A stretch of 64,000 nucleotides of DNA from Mariniphaga sediminis (GCF_003573545.1 NZ_QWET01000005.1:248001-312000); one strand, 5' to 3'. Shown: positions 17,820 to 27,207, counted from the first letter of the stretch. The notes: generated by a model from the sequence alone, not told the origin. Numbers and translations are program-made.

Positions 17820-17867
17820 ACTGGAAGCGTTAATTAGCGCGCATTAGCATGACGCACAACTGCCAGT
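17820..17867. repeat. attC-like imperfect hairpin upstream of the SnoaL gene
   Basis: Arms pair in order as ACTGG (17820-17824) with CCAGT (17863-17867), GCGT (17827-17830) with ACGC (17852-17855), and TAAT (17831-17834) with ATTA (17843-17846), separated by unpaired bases. The right arm contains ACGCACAAC (17852-17860), also seen in related form (CGCACACC and GTTGTGCG) on the other side of the SnoaL/cupin unit. This is the second border of the putative cassette. Confidence 0.45.
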
Positions 17868-17920
17868 ATGTTCACCCAATATTAAAAAATGAAGAATTTA
17901 GTCTTCATTAACATCTGGTT

Positions 17921-17953
17921 TTTGTAGGACACATCTTCAAAGTTGTAAATTTG
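17921..17953 (+). promoter_or_regulatory. Promoter of the aldolase gene (TTTG-N21-TAAATTTG)
   Basis: A -33 TTTG box (17921-17924) and a -7 TAAATTTG box (17946-17953) are separated by 21 bp, matching the Bacteroidota housekeeping promoter pattern. Transcription would begin near 17960, about 40 bp before the ATG at 18002. This also argues against the in-frame TTG at 17951, which lies inside the -7 box. Confidence 0.65.
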
Positions 17954-18001
17954 TGCATAACATGTAATCGTTATCAAATCAATATATTAAAAAGAACAAT
18001 T

Positions 18002-19081
18002 ATGGAAAGGATAGTTGATGTTGTTAAGCCGGGTGTTGTAACGGGTTCCGACTTGCAATATATTTTTAAGGTAGCCCAGAAAAATAAATTTGCTCTTCCT
18101 GCAGTAAATGTGGTTGGGTCGTCTTCTGTCAATGCTGTTATGGAATCAGCGAAGGCAGCCAATGCCCCGGTAATCATTCAATTTTCTAACGGTGGAGCCG
18201 CTTTTAACGCAGGCAAAGGCTTGAAGCTGGACGGACTGCAAGCTGCTGTACTGGGTGGTATTGCCGGTGCAAAACATATACACACCCTGGCGGAAGCCTA
18301 TGGTGTAAGGGTTGTTCTTCATACCGACCATGCAGCAAAAAAACTGTTGCCCTGGATTGACGGACTTCTCGACGCCGGTGAAAAACATTTTGAAGAAACA
18401 GGTAAACCGTTGTTCAGCTCTCACATGCTCGACCTTTCGGAAGAGTCGCTTGAGGAGAACATCGAGATATGTAAAAAATATCTTGAGCGGATGAGTAAAA
18501 TAGGAATGACACTTGAGATTGAACTGGGAATTACCGGTGGAGAAGAAGACGGTGTTGACAATACTGATGTTGACAGCTCTAAACTTTATACTCAGCCCGA
18601 AGAAGTTTGTTATGCTTACGAAGAGTTGAGCAAAGTGAGCCCTAATTTCACTATTGCCGCTTCATTTGGTAACGTACATGGTGTTTATAAACCAGGGAAT
18701 GTGAAGCTTCAACCCGTTATCCTGAAAAACTCACAGGAATATATTAAAAAGAAACACAACTTTAGTGATGACTTCCCGGTTGACTTCGTATTTCACGGAG
18801 GTTCCGGTTCTTCAGAAGAAGAAATCAAAGAAGCTATTGGATATGGTGTGATTAAAATGAATATCGATACCGATACCCAATGGGCTTTCTGGGATGGCAT
18901 AAGAAAATATGAAGCTGAAAAGCATGATTATCTGCAGGCGCAAATCGGAAATCCGGAAGGGGATGACAAGCCAAACAAGAAATTTTACGATCCGAGGGTT
19001 TGGTTGCGTAAAGGAGAAGAGGCAATGATTGCCCGTTTGCAAAAAGCATTTGAGGACTTAAATGCAGTAAACAGTATTTAA
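18002..19081 (+). CDS. fbaA: Class II fructose-bisphosphate aldolase
   Basis: A 359-aa zinc enzyme that interconverts fructose 1,6-bisphosphate with dihydroxyacetone phosphate and glyceraldehyde 3-phosphate in glycolysis and gluconeogenesis. Its length equals that of the E. coli FbaA type. Zinc ligands and catalytic residues are visible: HTDH (107-110), the GGEEDGVDN segment and HGGSGS (His265). I choose the ATG at 18002; an in-frame TTG at 17951 lies within the promoter. The gene stands alone between its own promoter and a strong terminator. It lies just beyond the hairpin flank of the SnoaL/cupin unit. Confidence 0.95.
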   Translation: MERIVDVVKPGVVTGSDLQYIFKVAQKNKFALPAVNVVGSSSVNAVMESAKAANAPVIIQFSNGGAAFNAGKGLKLDGLQAAVLGGIAGAKHIHTLAEAYGVRVVLHTDHAAKKLLPWIDGLLDAGEKHFEETGKPLFSSHMLDLSEESLEENIEICKKYLERMSKIGMTLEIELGITGGEEDGVDNTDVDSSKLYTQPEEVCYAYEELSKVSPNFTIAASFGNVHGVYKPGNVKLQPVILKNSQEYIKKKHNFSDDFPVDFVFHGGSGSSEEEIKEAIGYGVIKMNIDTDTQWAFWDGIRKYEAEKHDYLQAQIGNPEGDDKPNKKFYDPRVWLRKGEEAMIARLQKAFEDLNAVNSI

Positions 19082-19107
19082 GGTAAAAAGATATAAGTGA
19101 TAAAATG

Positions 19108-19138
19108 AACGTCTCTGGTTTCCAGGGGCGTTTTTTTT
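19108..19138 (+). terminator. Rho-independent terminator of the aldolase gene
   Basis: An 11-bp stem (AACGTCTCTGG with CCAGGGGCGTT, two G-U pairs) with a TTT loop, followed directly by a run of T. It lies 27 bp after the stop codon. Confidence 0.85.
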
Positions 19139-19237
19139 GCGACTTACGGCATGTTTTCCGTTGGCATGGCTATTCTATTCTCCCGTATTTTGGAATTAAA
19201 TTTTTATACATTTGTTGTCGTATTTTGAATAGACTAC

Positions 19238-20143
19238 ATGAAGTCAGATACAGTTAAAGGTTATTCTTTTGCATTGGTTGCCACCATTGCTTTTTCAAAT
19301 GTTTATATTTTCAGTAAGGCAGCGCTCAACGAGGTTCATCTGGCACAGTTTGGAATTTACTGGTTCTCTGTTAGTACCCTGTTAATCCTGCTTTATACCC
19401 TATACAAAAGGAAGCTGTCGCAAGTAAAGTTTCTTACAAAAAGGCAGATAATAATTCTAATTACGCTCGGATTACTCGAAATTCTTACCACTACTGCATT
19501 TTTTTTATCGATTCATACCATTCCGGATCCTGCCGTTACTTCGTTTTTGGGAAATATGTTTCCTGTAATGCTGGCTATGGGTGGCGTTTTTATTCTCGGG
19601 GAAAAATTTAGCCCTTTCGAGACAGCAGGAGCTGTTTTGGCTTTTAGCGGGACTTTTATTATCAGCTATACCGGTGAAACTTCGTTGTCGAAACTTTTTA
19701 TTCCCGGTACGGGCATCGTTTTGTTAAATGCCTTTTTTGCTACTGTTGCCTCGCTGGTTGTAAAAGTACATGTAAAAAAGATGAGTCCCGAATTGCTGGG
19801 ACTCAATCGTTCAGCCTGGCTGCTGGCTTTTTCCATTGTTATGTTTTTTGTTTACCGTCAGTCGTTGGAAATTCCTGTTTCCGCGCTGAAAAACATTGCC
19901 ATCGGTGCGTTATTGGGGCCTTTTCTGGCAATCCTTTCGGTCTATTATTCATTTAGCTACCTTGAGGCTTCCCGATCGTCTATAGTACAAAGCCTGAAAG
20001 GTATTTTTGTGCTGCTGGGCGCTTACCTGTTTTTCGGTACTTTCCCTCTCACACATCAGGTTATTGGCGGATTTGTTACCATAGGTGGTGTGGTGCTGAT
20101 GACTCTGGGAAAAGGAAAAATTTTTATCCGGCGTACTTCCTGA
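19238..20143 (+). CDS. DMT-superfamily (EamA) membrane transporter
   Basis: A 301-aa inner-membrane protein with about ten hydrophobic helices arranged as two EamA repeats (residues roughly 5-140 and 155-290). It has the usual length and the proline/glycine-rich DPAVTSFLGNMFPV segment of the drug/metabolite transporter superfamily. Substrates of EamA proteins range from amino acids to purines and cannot be deduced here. A TACATTTG box (19207-19214) lies just before the ATG and may be its -7 element, without a good -33 partner. It converges with the ECF sigma gene downstream. Confidence 0.88.
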   Translation: MKSDTVKGYSFALVATIAFSNVYIFSKAALNEVHLAQFGIYWFSVSTLLILLYTLYKRKLSQVKFLTKRQIIILITLGLLEILTTTAFFLSIHTIPDPAVTSFLGNMFPVMLAMGGVFILGEKFSPFETAGAVLAFSGTFIISYTGETSLSKLFIPGTGIVLLNAFFATVASLVVKVHVKKMSPELLGLNRSAWLLAFSIVMFFVYRQSLEIPVSALKNIAIGALLGPFLAILSVYYSFSYLEASRSSIVQSLKGIFVLLGAYLFFGTFPLTHQVIGGFVTIGGVVLMTLGKGKIFIRRTS

Positions 20144-20190
20144 CGGAAAGTGTTTTCAGAATGCGGTAAGAATGAGAGTATGCCAGGCAT

Positions 20191-20763
20191 TCAAAACAGC
20201 ATCATCAAAAAAAGATAGTCTTTTAACTCTTCCCGCAATATTTTAAGTGCATTTGAAATCTGTGTTTCCACCGTACGTTTCGAGAGGTTTAGTTTTTTTG
20301 CAATTTGTTCGTTAGAGAAACCTTTGAAACGGCTGAGGGTAAAAATCTCGTTGGTTCGGGGAGGAAGTTTGTTGAAAGCTTTTTTTATGCGCGTTTGCAG
20401 CTCGGAAACAACGAGTAAGTCGGGATCGTAAAGCAGATCGTTTTCGGTCATATTCCGGATTTCTTCCCGGACTTTTGAGCTGATTTTTTCCTTTTTGAGA
20501 TAGTTAATGGCTTGGTTTTTAACAGCCGTAAAAAAATAACTTTTGAGTGATTTTGATTTTTTGATTCCTTTGCGTCCCTGCCATAATTGTACAAAAAAAT
20601 TCTGAACGATTTCTTCGGCTTCAACTGGATTTAGAACTATTTGCGAAGCATAGGTTACCAAGCCGGGATAATAAAACCGGAAAAGCAACTCAAAGGCCGT
20701 TTGGTCGCCGTTAATGAGACGCTGTATCAAAAATTCTTCCTCTATCCCCTTGATGACAGACAT
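20191..20763 (-). CDS. ECF-type RNA polymerase sigma factor (Bacteroidota family)
   Basis: A 190-aa sigma-70 family protein. Region 2 is at about residues 25-95 (LLFRFYYPGLVTYASQIV, then AEEIVQNFFVQLWQGR) and region 4 at about 130-180 (LPPRTNEIFTLSRFKGFSNEQIAKKL, a helix-turn-helix that reads -35 DNA). In Bacteroidota, relatives usually sit beside a FecR-like anti-sigma factor and a SusC/TonB receptor. Here there is neither. The gene instead follows the NAD synthetase gene by 21 bp on the same strand and is probably cotranscribed with it. Its regulon and control are unknown. Confidence 0.88.
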   Translation of the reverse strand: MSVIKGIEEEFLIQRLINGDQTAFELLFRFYYPGLVTYASQIVLNPVEAEEIVQNFFVQLWQGRKGIKKSKSLKSYFFTAVKNQAINYLKKEKISSKVREEIRNMTENDLLYDPDLLVVSELQTRIKKAFNKLPPRTNEIFTLSRFKGFSNEQIAKKLNLSKRTVETQISNALKILREELKDYLFLMMLF

Positions 20764-20784
20764 TGCGTAAAAGTAGAAAATATT

Positions 20785-22428
20785 TCAGTACCTCGCTACC
20801 AACGGCATTTTTCTTCCGAATCCAAATGCCTTGGAGCTGACACGAAGAATAGGAGCTGCCTGAAACCGCTTGTATTCGTTGGTGTTCACCATCCGGATTA
20901 CCTTCTCAACCATCTGGGGGTCGAAGCCTTTGGCTGCTATTTCGCGGGGCGACAGGTTTTGTTCAATAAAGCTGAACAGAATCTCATCAAGGATAGCATA
21001 ATCGGGTAGCGAATCGGTATCTTTCTGATCGGGCCTGAGTTCAGCAGAAGGGGGTTTGATAATGGTATTTTCAGGAATGATTTCCCGGTTTCGGTTTATA
21101 AATCGTGCCATCGAAAATACATCGCTTTTATAAACATCTCCCAACACGGCCAACCCACCGTTCATATCGCCATACAAGGTACCGTATCCGACGGCACATT
21201 CGCTTTTATTTGTGGTATTCAGAAGAATGTGACCAAATTTATTGGAAAGGGCCATCAGGTAAATGCCCCTTGCCCGTGCCTGGATATTTTCCTCTGCAAT
21301 TCCGGGAGGTGTACCATTAAAAAGGGGGGCCAGCTCTTTTTCAAAGGCATCTACTACGTTATGAATTTTTATGATGTCGGAGCGAATGCCCAGGTTTTCT
21401 GCCAGCTGACGGGCATCTTCCACGCTGTGGTCCGATGAATACTTGGAAGGCATCAGCAATCCCCTTACATTTTCTGCCCCCAATGCCTGAACCGCAAGGG
21501 CGGCGGTAATTGCTGAGTCAATTCCTCCGGAGAGTCCCAACGTAGCCTGTCTGAAACCCATTTTCCTAAAGTAATCGCGAATACCCAAAACCAGGGCATC
21601 ATGAATCTTTTCAATGTGGTCGGTCTCCCGCTGAAGACTTTTTTCTCCTATATTCCGGGTATCAAGAACCAGAAAGTCTTCTTCGAAATATTTCATTTCT
21701 TTTACAGTTTCACCTTGCTCGTCAATAAAAACCGAACCTCCGTCAAAAATTAATTCGGTTTGCGCCCCTGTCTGATTTACGTAAAAAATGGGGAGCTTGT
21801 ACTTTTGGGCTTTGGTAGCCAGCACATCTTTCCGCCAGTTTTTTTGGTTGTAAGAAAAAGGGGAGGCTGAAATGTTTACAACAAAGTCCGGCTGAAATTT
21901 TGCAAGCTCTTCCATAGGAGAAACCTGGTAGAGCTTATTTTTGCCAAATTCGTTGGCCGTGGGCTGTTCGTCCCACAAATCCTCACATATTGTAATGGCA
22001 ATACGCTTTCCTTTGTACTCCACAACTCCGAAATCGCGGTTGGGTTCAAAGTGGCGGTATTCATCAAAAATGTCGTAGGTGGGCAGCAGCGTTTTATTAT
22101 GTGCCGAATGTATTTTACCATCTGTAAGAAAAAATGCCGAGTTGAAGAGTGTTTTGCCCCGTTCGTTTTTATTGATGCGCGGAGCACCCACAACTGCCGC
22201 AATTCCCCGACAGGATGCTGCAATTTTTTTTACCGTTTCTTCCGCCTTGTGTATAAATTCTTTCTTTTCCAGTAAATCGTGCGGGTAGTATCCTGTTACG
22301 GACAACTCTGAGAAGATAACCAAATCAGCTCCTGCATTTTTTGCTTTTTCGATACTTCCGATAATCTTTGCGGCATTTCCTTCAAAATCACCGATGATGT
22401 AGTTTAACTGTGCCAGTGCAACTTTCAT
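20785..22428 (-). CDS. nadE: Glutamine-dependent NAD+ synthetase
   Basis: A 547-aa two-domain cytoplasmic enzyme that amidates nicotinic acid adenine dinucleotide to NAD+. The N-terminal nitrilase-type glutaminase domain (about 1-265) shows the catalytic Glu (FSELSVTGY) and Cys (TICEDLW). The C-terminal ATP-pyrophosphatase domain carries the P-loop SGGIDS (about residues 300-305) and the NKSECAVGYGT motif. The ammonia released from glutamine is used at the second site. It is divergent from gldB, with a 109-bp shared upstream region, and followed by an ECF sigma gene in the same direction. Confidence 0.95.
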   Translation of the reverse strand: MKVALAQLNYIIGDFEGNAAKIIGSIEKAKNAGADLVIFSELSVTGYYPHDLLEKKEFIHKAEETVKKIAASCRGIAAVVGAPRINKNERGKTLFNSAFFLTDGKIHSAHNKTLLPTYDIFDEYRHFEPNRDFGVVEYKGKRIAITICEDLWDEQPTANEFGKNKLYQVSPMEELAKFQPDFVVNISASPFSYNQKNWRKDVLATKAQKYKLPIFYVNQTGAQTELIFDGGSVFIDEQGETVKEMKYFEEDFLVLDTRNIGEKSLQRETDHIEKIHDALVLGIRDYFRKMGFRQATLGLSGGIDSAITAALAVQALGAENVRGLLMPSKYSSDHSVEDARQLAENLGIRSDIIKIHNVVDAFEKELAPLFNGTPPGIAEENIQARARGIYLMALSNKFGHILLNTTNKSECAVGYGTLYGDMNGGLAVLGDVYKSDVFSMARFINRNREIIPENTIIKPPSAELRPDQKDTDSLPDYAILDEILFSFIEQNLSPREIAAKGFDPQMVEKVIRMVNTNEYKRFQAAPILRVSSKAFGFGRKMPLVARY

Positions 22429-22473
22429 AGTCAGTGTTTAATGTTTATGTGAAAGTTTAAAGTGCAAATGTCT

Positions 22474-22481
22474 TATTTTTG
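22474..22481 (+). promoter_or_regulatory. Candidate -7 box (TATTTTTG) for gldB
   Basis: It matches TAnnTTTG on the plus strand, 57 bp before the gldB ATG in the divergent nadE/gldB gap. No well-placed TTTG -33 box is seen, so confidence is modest. Confidence 0.35.
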
Positions 22482-22537
22482 GGGCAATTTCGCAATAAAA
22501 TTTATTGCGGCACGTATTGAATTGATAAATAAATGAA

Positions 22538-23551
22538 ATGAACAAGAAAACATACTTTTTGATACTAATAACAATTATCACCTTTTTCTCCTGTAGCAGA
22601 AACCCGCTGAAAGTGGACATTTCCGAAATTAAAGAAGAAGTTACGATTGTACGTTTTGAGAAGGAGCTTTTTGCATTGCCCATGCAGGATACACTTTCCG
22701 AATTAAAACAATTGAGGAATGAATATCCTGAATTTTTTGATCTGTTCACCTGGAAAGTTATTGGAGTGGGCGGAATTGAAGAGGAACATTTCCCGGAGAT
22801 TATGGGAGATTTTTTTACCGATACCCTAATTGTAAATGTGAAATCGTTGGCAGACGAAAAATTTGCAGACTTTGATGAAACGGAAGAGCATTTAATTACG
22901 GCTTTTAAGTATTACAGATATCATTTTCCGGATAAAGACCTTCCAACCATATTTACCATGATTTCCGGTTTTAACCAGTCGGTAGTGACTGCCGAAAATA
23001 TTATTGGGATCGGCCTCGATAAATATTTGGGGGAGGATTGCGGATATTACAGGCAGCTCAGGAATGTGCCATTATACAAAATAAAAAACATGCACCCACA
23101 AAAATTGGTTTCAGATGTGGTTTATGCCTGGGGGTTGACGGAGTTTAACGATCAGGGAAAGGCTACGTCAGTGCTCGATAACATTGTGCACCAGGGGAAA
23201 CTGATGTACTTTGCTGACGCCCTTCTACCCGAAATGCACGATTCGCTGAAAATTGGCTACACAGCCGGACAATTGCAATGGTGCCGGAACAACGAACCAC
23301 AAATGTGGAATTTTCTGGTCGAACAAAAAATGTTGTACTCAACCAAACGGATGGATATTTTACGCTTTATCAACGACGGACCATACACTACCGGCTTTCC
23401 TACTGAATCGCCGGCGCGTACCGGGACCTGGATTGGCTGGCAGATTGTACGTCAGTACATGAAAAAGCATGAGGAAGTGACAATGGCGGAGTTAATGAAA
23501 AATACCAACTACCAGCAAATTTTAAATGACTCCGGTTATTATCCTGAATAG
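22538..23551 (+). CDS. gldB: GldB-like gliding motility/T9SS-associated lipoprotein
   Basis: A 337-aa lipoprotein. The signal (ILITIITFFSC, lipid Cys at residue 19) is followed by the GldB family body: VTIVRFEKELFAL, then EYPEFFDLF and IGLDKYLG motifs, where an astacin-like GldB domain is annotated in databases. In Flavobacterium johnsoniae GldB is required for gliding motility. The family is also found in non-gliding Bacteroidota, so its presence alone does not prove motility. The window also encodes two T9SS substrates, so a T9SS is expected in this genome. No gldC follows. The gene ends 3 bp from the convergent DUF4249 gene. Confidence 0.85.
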   Translation: MNKKTYFLILITIITFFSCSRNPLKVDISEIKEEVTIVRFEKELFALPMQDTLSELKQLRNEYPEFFDLFTWKVIGVGGIEEEHFPEIMGDFFTDTLIVNVKSLADEKFADFDETEEHLITAFKYYRYHFPDKDLPTIFTMISGFNQSVVTAENIIGIGLDKYLGEDCGYYRQLRNVPLYKIKNMHPQKLVSDVVYAWGLTEFNDQGKATSVLDNIVHQGKLMYFADALLPEMHDSLKIGYTAGQLQWCRNNEPQMWNFLVEQKMLYSTKRMDILRFINDGPYTTGFPTESPARTGTWIGWQIVRQYMKKHEEVTMAELMKNTNYQQILNDSGYYPE

Positions 23552-23554
23552 TAT

Positions 23555-24700
23555 TTAGTAAGAGTAAGGTTGATATAGTTGCTGGTAAGTTGCTATGTCG
23601 ATATACGTTTTGTCTTCCAAAGGATACTCTCCAAAAAGATGACCAATACCTTTCATGGATACAGAACCGAAAATTCCCAGCCCTCCTTTCACGTTGGAAT
23701 AGACAGGAACTGGCTCGGCAAACGGATTGTCCTGAGCCAAATCATGCTGCTCGAGTGACCGGTTAAAGAGGAAAAATTCTTTTGACAGCGTTTCAACCAC
23801 TGCTATTACGTCCAGGTATTCGCCATATTCATAATTTATATTTCGATAGGTCTGCCCCCAAAAGGAGAGATTATACACGTCACGATTCAAAAGTTCATCG
23901 GTAAATAACTCTACGGTTGATTCATCTGTTTCAAGAATTTCGGAGTTTCCATAGAGGGTTAATGCCGGATCGTTTGAGAAAACATCATTTCTGTATTCTA
24001 ATTCATAAACAATAGTATCTGTCGGTACAATGGAATCCGAATCGCTGGAACTATAATAACTATGACCACCATATGGGCTGTAGTAACCCCCTTTTCGTCT
24101 TGTATCAAGCTCTGTTCCCCTGTATTTATAAACCATTAACCGGTAAAAGTTGTCTTCGCTTCTATCATCCAGAATTTCCAGGTTCATGTTTAGAAGGTAA
24201 TAGTCATCATAGTAGTCATGAAGTTCCTTTTCCATTTCACACGTAAAATCTCCCAGTTGAACCGGTTCCGGAACGGTAGTTTCACACCACACAGGTTCAA
24301 AACCTTCCTTTGAAACTTCCAACCGGTAGGTGGAGCCAGCTTTGGCAACCCGGCTGGTGTCCCGATAATATCCGTTTTCAAAAGGTACTTTTTTCTCCAC
24401 ACCATAAGCGAGGTAGCGATAGGCGGTATCTATCCGGCCGATATAGTCCAGTTCCGATACGAACTCTCCATTTTCATAAAGCAATACTTTAGCCCCGGTT
24501 AATGACTCAAAATAAGTTGATTCATCCAAAATATGCCTGCTGGATTCTATCTTTATAATAAAATGACTACCCGGACGGATTATCGCATTCACAACAATTT
24601 TAGGCTGAACATACTTCTCTTTAAACTCGATGGTTTTTTCGCAGGAAAAGAAGAATACCGGCAAAAATAGCAGGGATATTATTTTAATAATGGTTCTCAT
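23555..24700 (-). CDS. DUF4249 lipoprotein, partner of the TonB-dependent receptor
   Basis: A 381-aa outer-membrane-type lipoprotein: signal with lipobox FFSC (Cys20), then a carboxypeptidase-regulatory-like beta-sandwich (PKIVVNAIIRPGSHFIIKIESS, YRLEVSKEGFEPV). This is the DUF4249 family of Bacteroidota, whose function is unknown. It is nearly always encoded directly after a TonB-dependent receptor, and here the gap is 3 bp. The pair probably forms a surface uptake complex, with this protein as an accessory or lid-like subunit by analogy to SusD. That analogy is inference; there is no sequence relationship to SusD. The substrate is unknown. Confidence 0.85.
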   Translation of the reverse strand: MRTIIKIISLLFLPVFFFSCEKTIEFKEKYVQPKIVVNAIIRPGSHFIIKIESSRHILDESTYFESLTGAKVLLYENGEFVSELDYIGRIDTAYRYLAYGVEKKVPFENGYYRDTSRVAKAGSTYRLEVSKEGFEPVWCETTVPEPVQLGDFTCEMEKELHDYYDDYYLLNMNLEILDDRSEDNFYRLMVYKYRGTELDTRRKGGYYSPYGGHSYYSSSDSDSIVPTDTIVYELEYRNDVFSNDPALTLYGNSEILETDESTVELFTDELLNRDVYNLSFWGQTYRNINYEYGEYLDVIAVVETLSKEFFLFNRSLEQHDLAQDNPFAEPVPVYSNVKGGLGIFGSVSMKGIGHLFGEYPLEDKTYIDIATYQQLYQPYSY

Positions 24701-24703
24701 CTT

Positions 24704-27106
24704 TCAGAATTTAAAGGTGTATGAAATGGATGGAATTAGAGGAAATAAACTCAATTGTTTTAATGCAGGTTTGGACTCTTCGTAATACATGCCGTCTTCA
24801 TTGTATCCGGAAGTTGTATTGTGCCCCCAGAACAGATAAAATGGATTTTGTCGGTTGTATGCATTGTACACACCGACTGACCAGGTGCGAATGCCCCATT
24901 TTTTTTGCCGGTGAAAGTTCACTCCCAAGTCCAGCCGGTGGTAGGAAGGCATCCGGTAATTGTTCCTTCCCCCATAATATTCGATTGTATTTCCTCCCCA
25001 TCTGGAGATATTCACATTGTTGGACGAATATTTTTGCTGTCCCAGGGTAGTGGCGTTTCCTGTACCAAAAACCCAGGTTATTCCCACATCTACGTTCTCC
25101 GAAAATTGATGTGTCAGTACAAAACTAATGTCGTGCCGGCGGTCATATTTCGCCGGGAAAATTTTTCCAAAATTCAGGTTTTCAAATTGCCGGTCAGCTT
25201 TCGACCAGGTGTAACCCAGCCACCCCGTGGTTTTTCCAACGTTTTTTTCAAGTAGTAGTTCCAGTCCGTAAGACCAACCTTTGCCCGTTTCAATTTTTGA
25301 TTCCCAACCCTCGCCAATTCCGGTAAATGAGGCGCCTTCTTTGTATTCAATCAGGTTGTCCATGGTTTTGTAAAACAGTTCGGCAGATAAATCAAAACCT
25401 TTGGGTAATTTATAAAATGCCCCCAGCGCTACCTGATGCGAAATTTGCGGTTCAACTTTTTTGGTAACGGGTAGCCACAAATCGGTAGGCAGGCTTATGG
25501 TTGATGTGGAAAGCAAATGAATATACTGGCTCATTTTGGCATACGATGCTTTTACCGACCAGTTTTCGGATCCCAGAAAACGGAGTGAAGCACGGGGCTC
25601 AAAGGAGGTGTAATTTCTGCCCTGCACTGTAAAAAGAGAAAAATGTGCTCCAATATTTACCTGGATTTTTTTTGAAATATCAAAAATATCCTCTCCGAAA
25701 ATCCTGATTTCATTGGCCGCCACGTCATTATTCCCAAATGTGGTGTCTCGCGGAGCCACAACATCTTCTTCATCAACAAATTTGAAGTGATTCACACCGG
25801 GAGTAAAAGTGTGGTAAATATTACCGACTCCAAATTTTACGGAATGGCGTGCCGAGGGAAAATAATCAAAGTCAATGCGGGCGGCAAAATCCTCAATTCC
25901 GGAATCGTAATCAAAAATGTCTTCTATTTTTTTATTGTCACGGGTATTTAGTTTAAGTGATTCGCTCCCCACATTAAAATTGTACTTGCTGTACGTAAGC
26001 GTAACATTGCTGAAAAGTTTCTGGTTATAGACATAATTCCACCTTAAGGCATTGGTCACATTTCCCCATTTGAGTCCCGATTCAAATTTGTCGTTGTAGC
26101 GGATATGATCTTCAACAAAATATCCTTCTTCAATGGTATAAGCCTTGTCAAGGCCCAGGTACGACGAAAAGTAGAGCCTGCTTTTGTCTGAAAAGATATG
26201 GTTTATTTTGGCATTCAAATCATAAAAATAATAGCCCCCTTTGTAATCGTATCCGTCGGTTGAGCGGTTGACGATCCCGATAATCGGGCGTGCCAGCAAA
26301 TCAAGGTAAGTTCTTCTTCCGGAAACAATAAAAGATGTTTTGTCTTTTACAATGGGGCCTTCCAGCGAAAACCGGGACGAAATCAGACCAATGGAAAATT
26401 CACCTTTCAGCTCTTTCATGTTTCCCTCTTTCATTCGAATATCAATTACCGAAGAAAGTCTCCCGCCAAACCGGGCCGGAAACCCTCCTTTATACAGCTT
26501 AACTGTTTTAACCGCAGCGGGATTAAAAACAGAGAAAAAACCAAAAAGATGATTGGCATTGTAAACAGGAACGCCATCGAGCAAAAACAGGTTTTGATCG
26601 GGGCCGCCACCACGAACATAAATACCGCTTGTGCCTTCGGTTCCTGACTGCACACCCGGAAGTAGCTGAATCACTTTCAGTACATCGGGTTCACCAAGTA
26701 AAAGCGGAACTTTCGATAGCGTAGCAGTCGGGATTTCCACCATACTCATTTGGGTGCGAGTTACTTTTGATGCTTCGGTTCCATAAATTTTTACTTCCCC
26801 CAGCGCAGTCATCTGTTCCAGTTCAATCACAAGATTTGTGTCACGGGTCAAAATCAATTCAGATTCTATTTTGGTGTAACCAACATAAGAAAAGACAAGA
26901 TGATTTTTACCGGAATCGAGGGTGAGGCTAAAAAAACCATATTCATTGGTAATTGTACCTTTCATGGTTTCTTTTTCATAAACATTGGCATTTATCAAAC
27001 TCTCTCCGGTGTTCTTGTCCCTGACATAGCCACTTATGGTATGAGTTTGCGCGTTTGCATAAAAACCAATAAATGAAATGAGGCTGATAATAATTAGTTT
27101 TTGCAT
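24704..27106 (-). CDS. TonB-dependent receptor with N-terminal carboxypeptidase-like domain
   Basis: An 800-aa outer-membrane beta-barrel importer. A signal peptide (1-19) is followed by a carboxypeptidase-regulatory-like (DUF4480-type) domain (about 20-105), a plug domain (about 120-235, GVQSGTEGTSGIYVRGGGPDQNLFLLDG split over its motif region) and a 22-strand-type barrel ending in an aromatic terminus (SYTFKF). Transport is powered by TonB-ExbBD, which is not in this window. It forms a two-gene unit with the DUF4249 lipoprotein. The ligand is unknown; nothing nearby (no SusD, no glycosidase) points to a glycan. Confidence 0.92.
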   Translation of the reverse strand: MQKLIIISLISFIGFYANAQTHTISGYVRDKNTGESLINANVYEKETMKGTITNEYGFFSLTLDSGKNHLVFSYVGYTKIESELILTRDTNLVIELEQMTALGEVKIYGTEASKVTRTQMSMVEIPTATLSKVPLLLGEPDVLKVIQLLPGVQSGTEGTSGIYVRGGGPDQNLFLLDGVPVYNANHLFGFFSVFNPAAVKTVKLYKGGFPARFGGRLSSVIDIRMKEGNMKELKGEFSIGLISSRFSLEGPIVKDKTSFIVSGRRTYLDLLARPIIGIVNRSTDGYDYKGGYYFYDLNAKINHIFSDKSRLYFSSYLGLDKAYTIEEGYFVEDHIRYNDKFESGLKWGNVTNALRWNYVYNQKLFSNVTLTYSKYNFNVGSESLKLNTRDNKKIEDIFDYDSGIEDFAARIDFDYFPSARHSVKFGVGNIYHTFTPGVNHFKFVDEEDVVAPRDTTFGNNDVAANEIRIFGEDIFDISKKIQVNIGAHFSLFTVQGRNYTSFEPRASLRFLGSENWSVKASYAKMSQYIHLLSTSTISLPTDLWLPVTKKVEPQISHQVALGAFYKLPKGFDLSAELFYKTMDNLIEYKEGASFTGIGEGWESKIETGKGWSYGLELLLEKNVGKTTGWLGYTWSKADRQFENLNFGKIFPAKYDRRHDISFVLTHQFSENVDVGITWVFGTGNATTLGQQKYSSNNVNISRWGGNTIEYYGGRNNYRMPSYHRLDLGVNFHRQKKWGIRTWSVGVYNAYNRQNPFYLFWGHNTTSGYNEDGMYYEESKPALKQLSLFPLIPSISYTFKF

Positions 27107-27207
27107 TCGATTTGGAATATTAACAAATTGAGTTTTTGGATTAATTTATTTTATGCAAACCTAAGAGAAAAAGTCTTTAAAAAAGTTTTAGAAAGGTTAA
27201 GAAAAAT

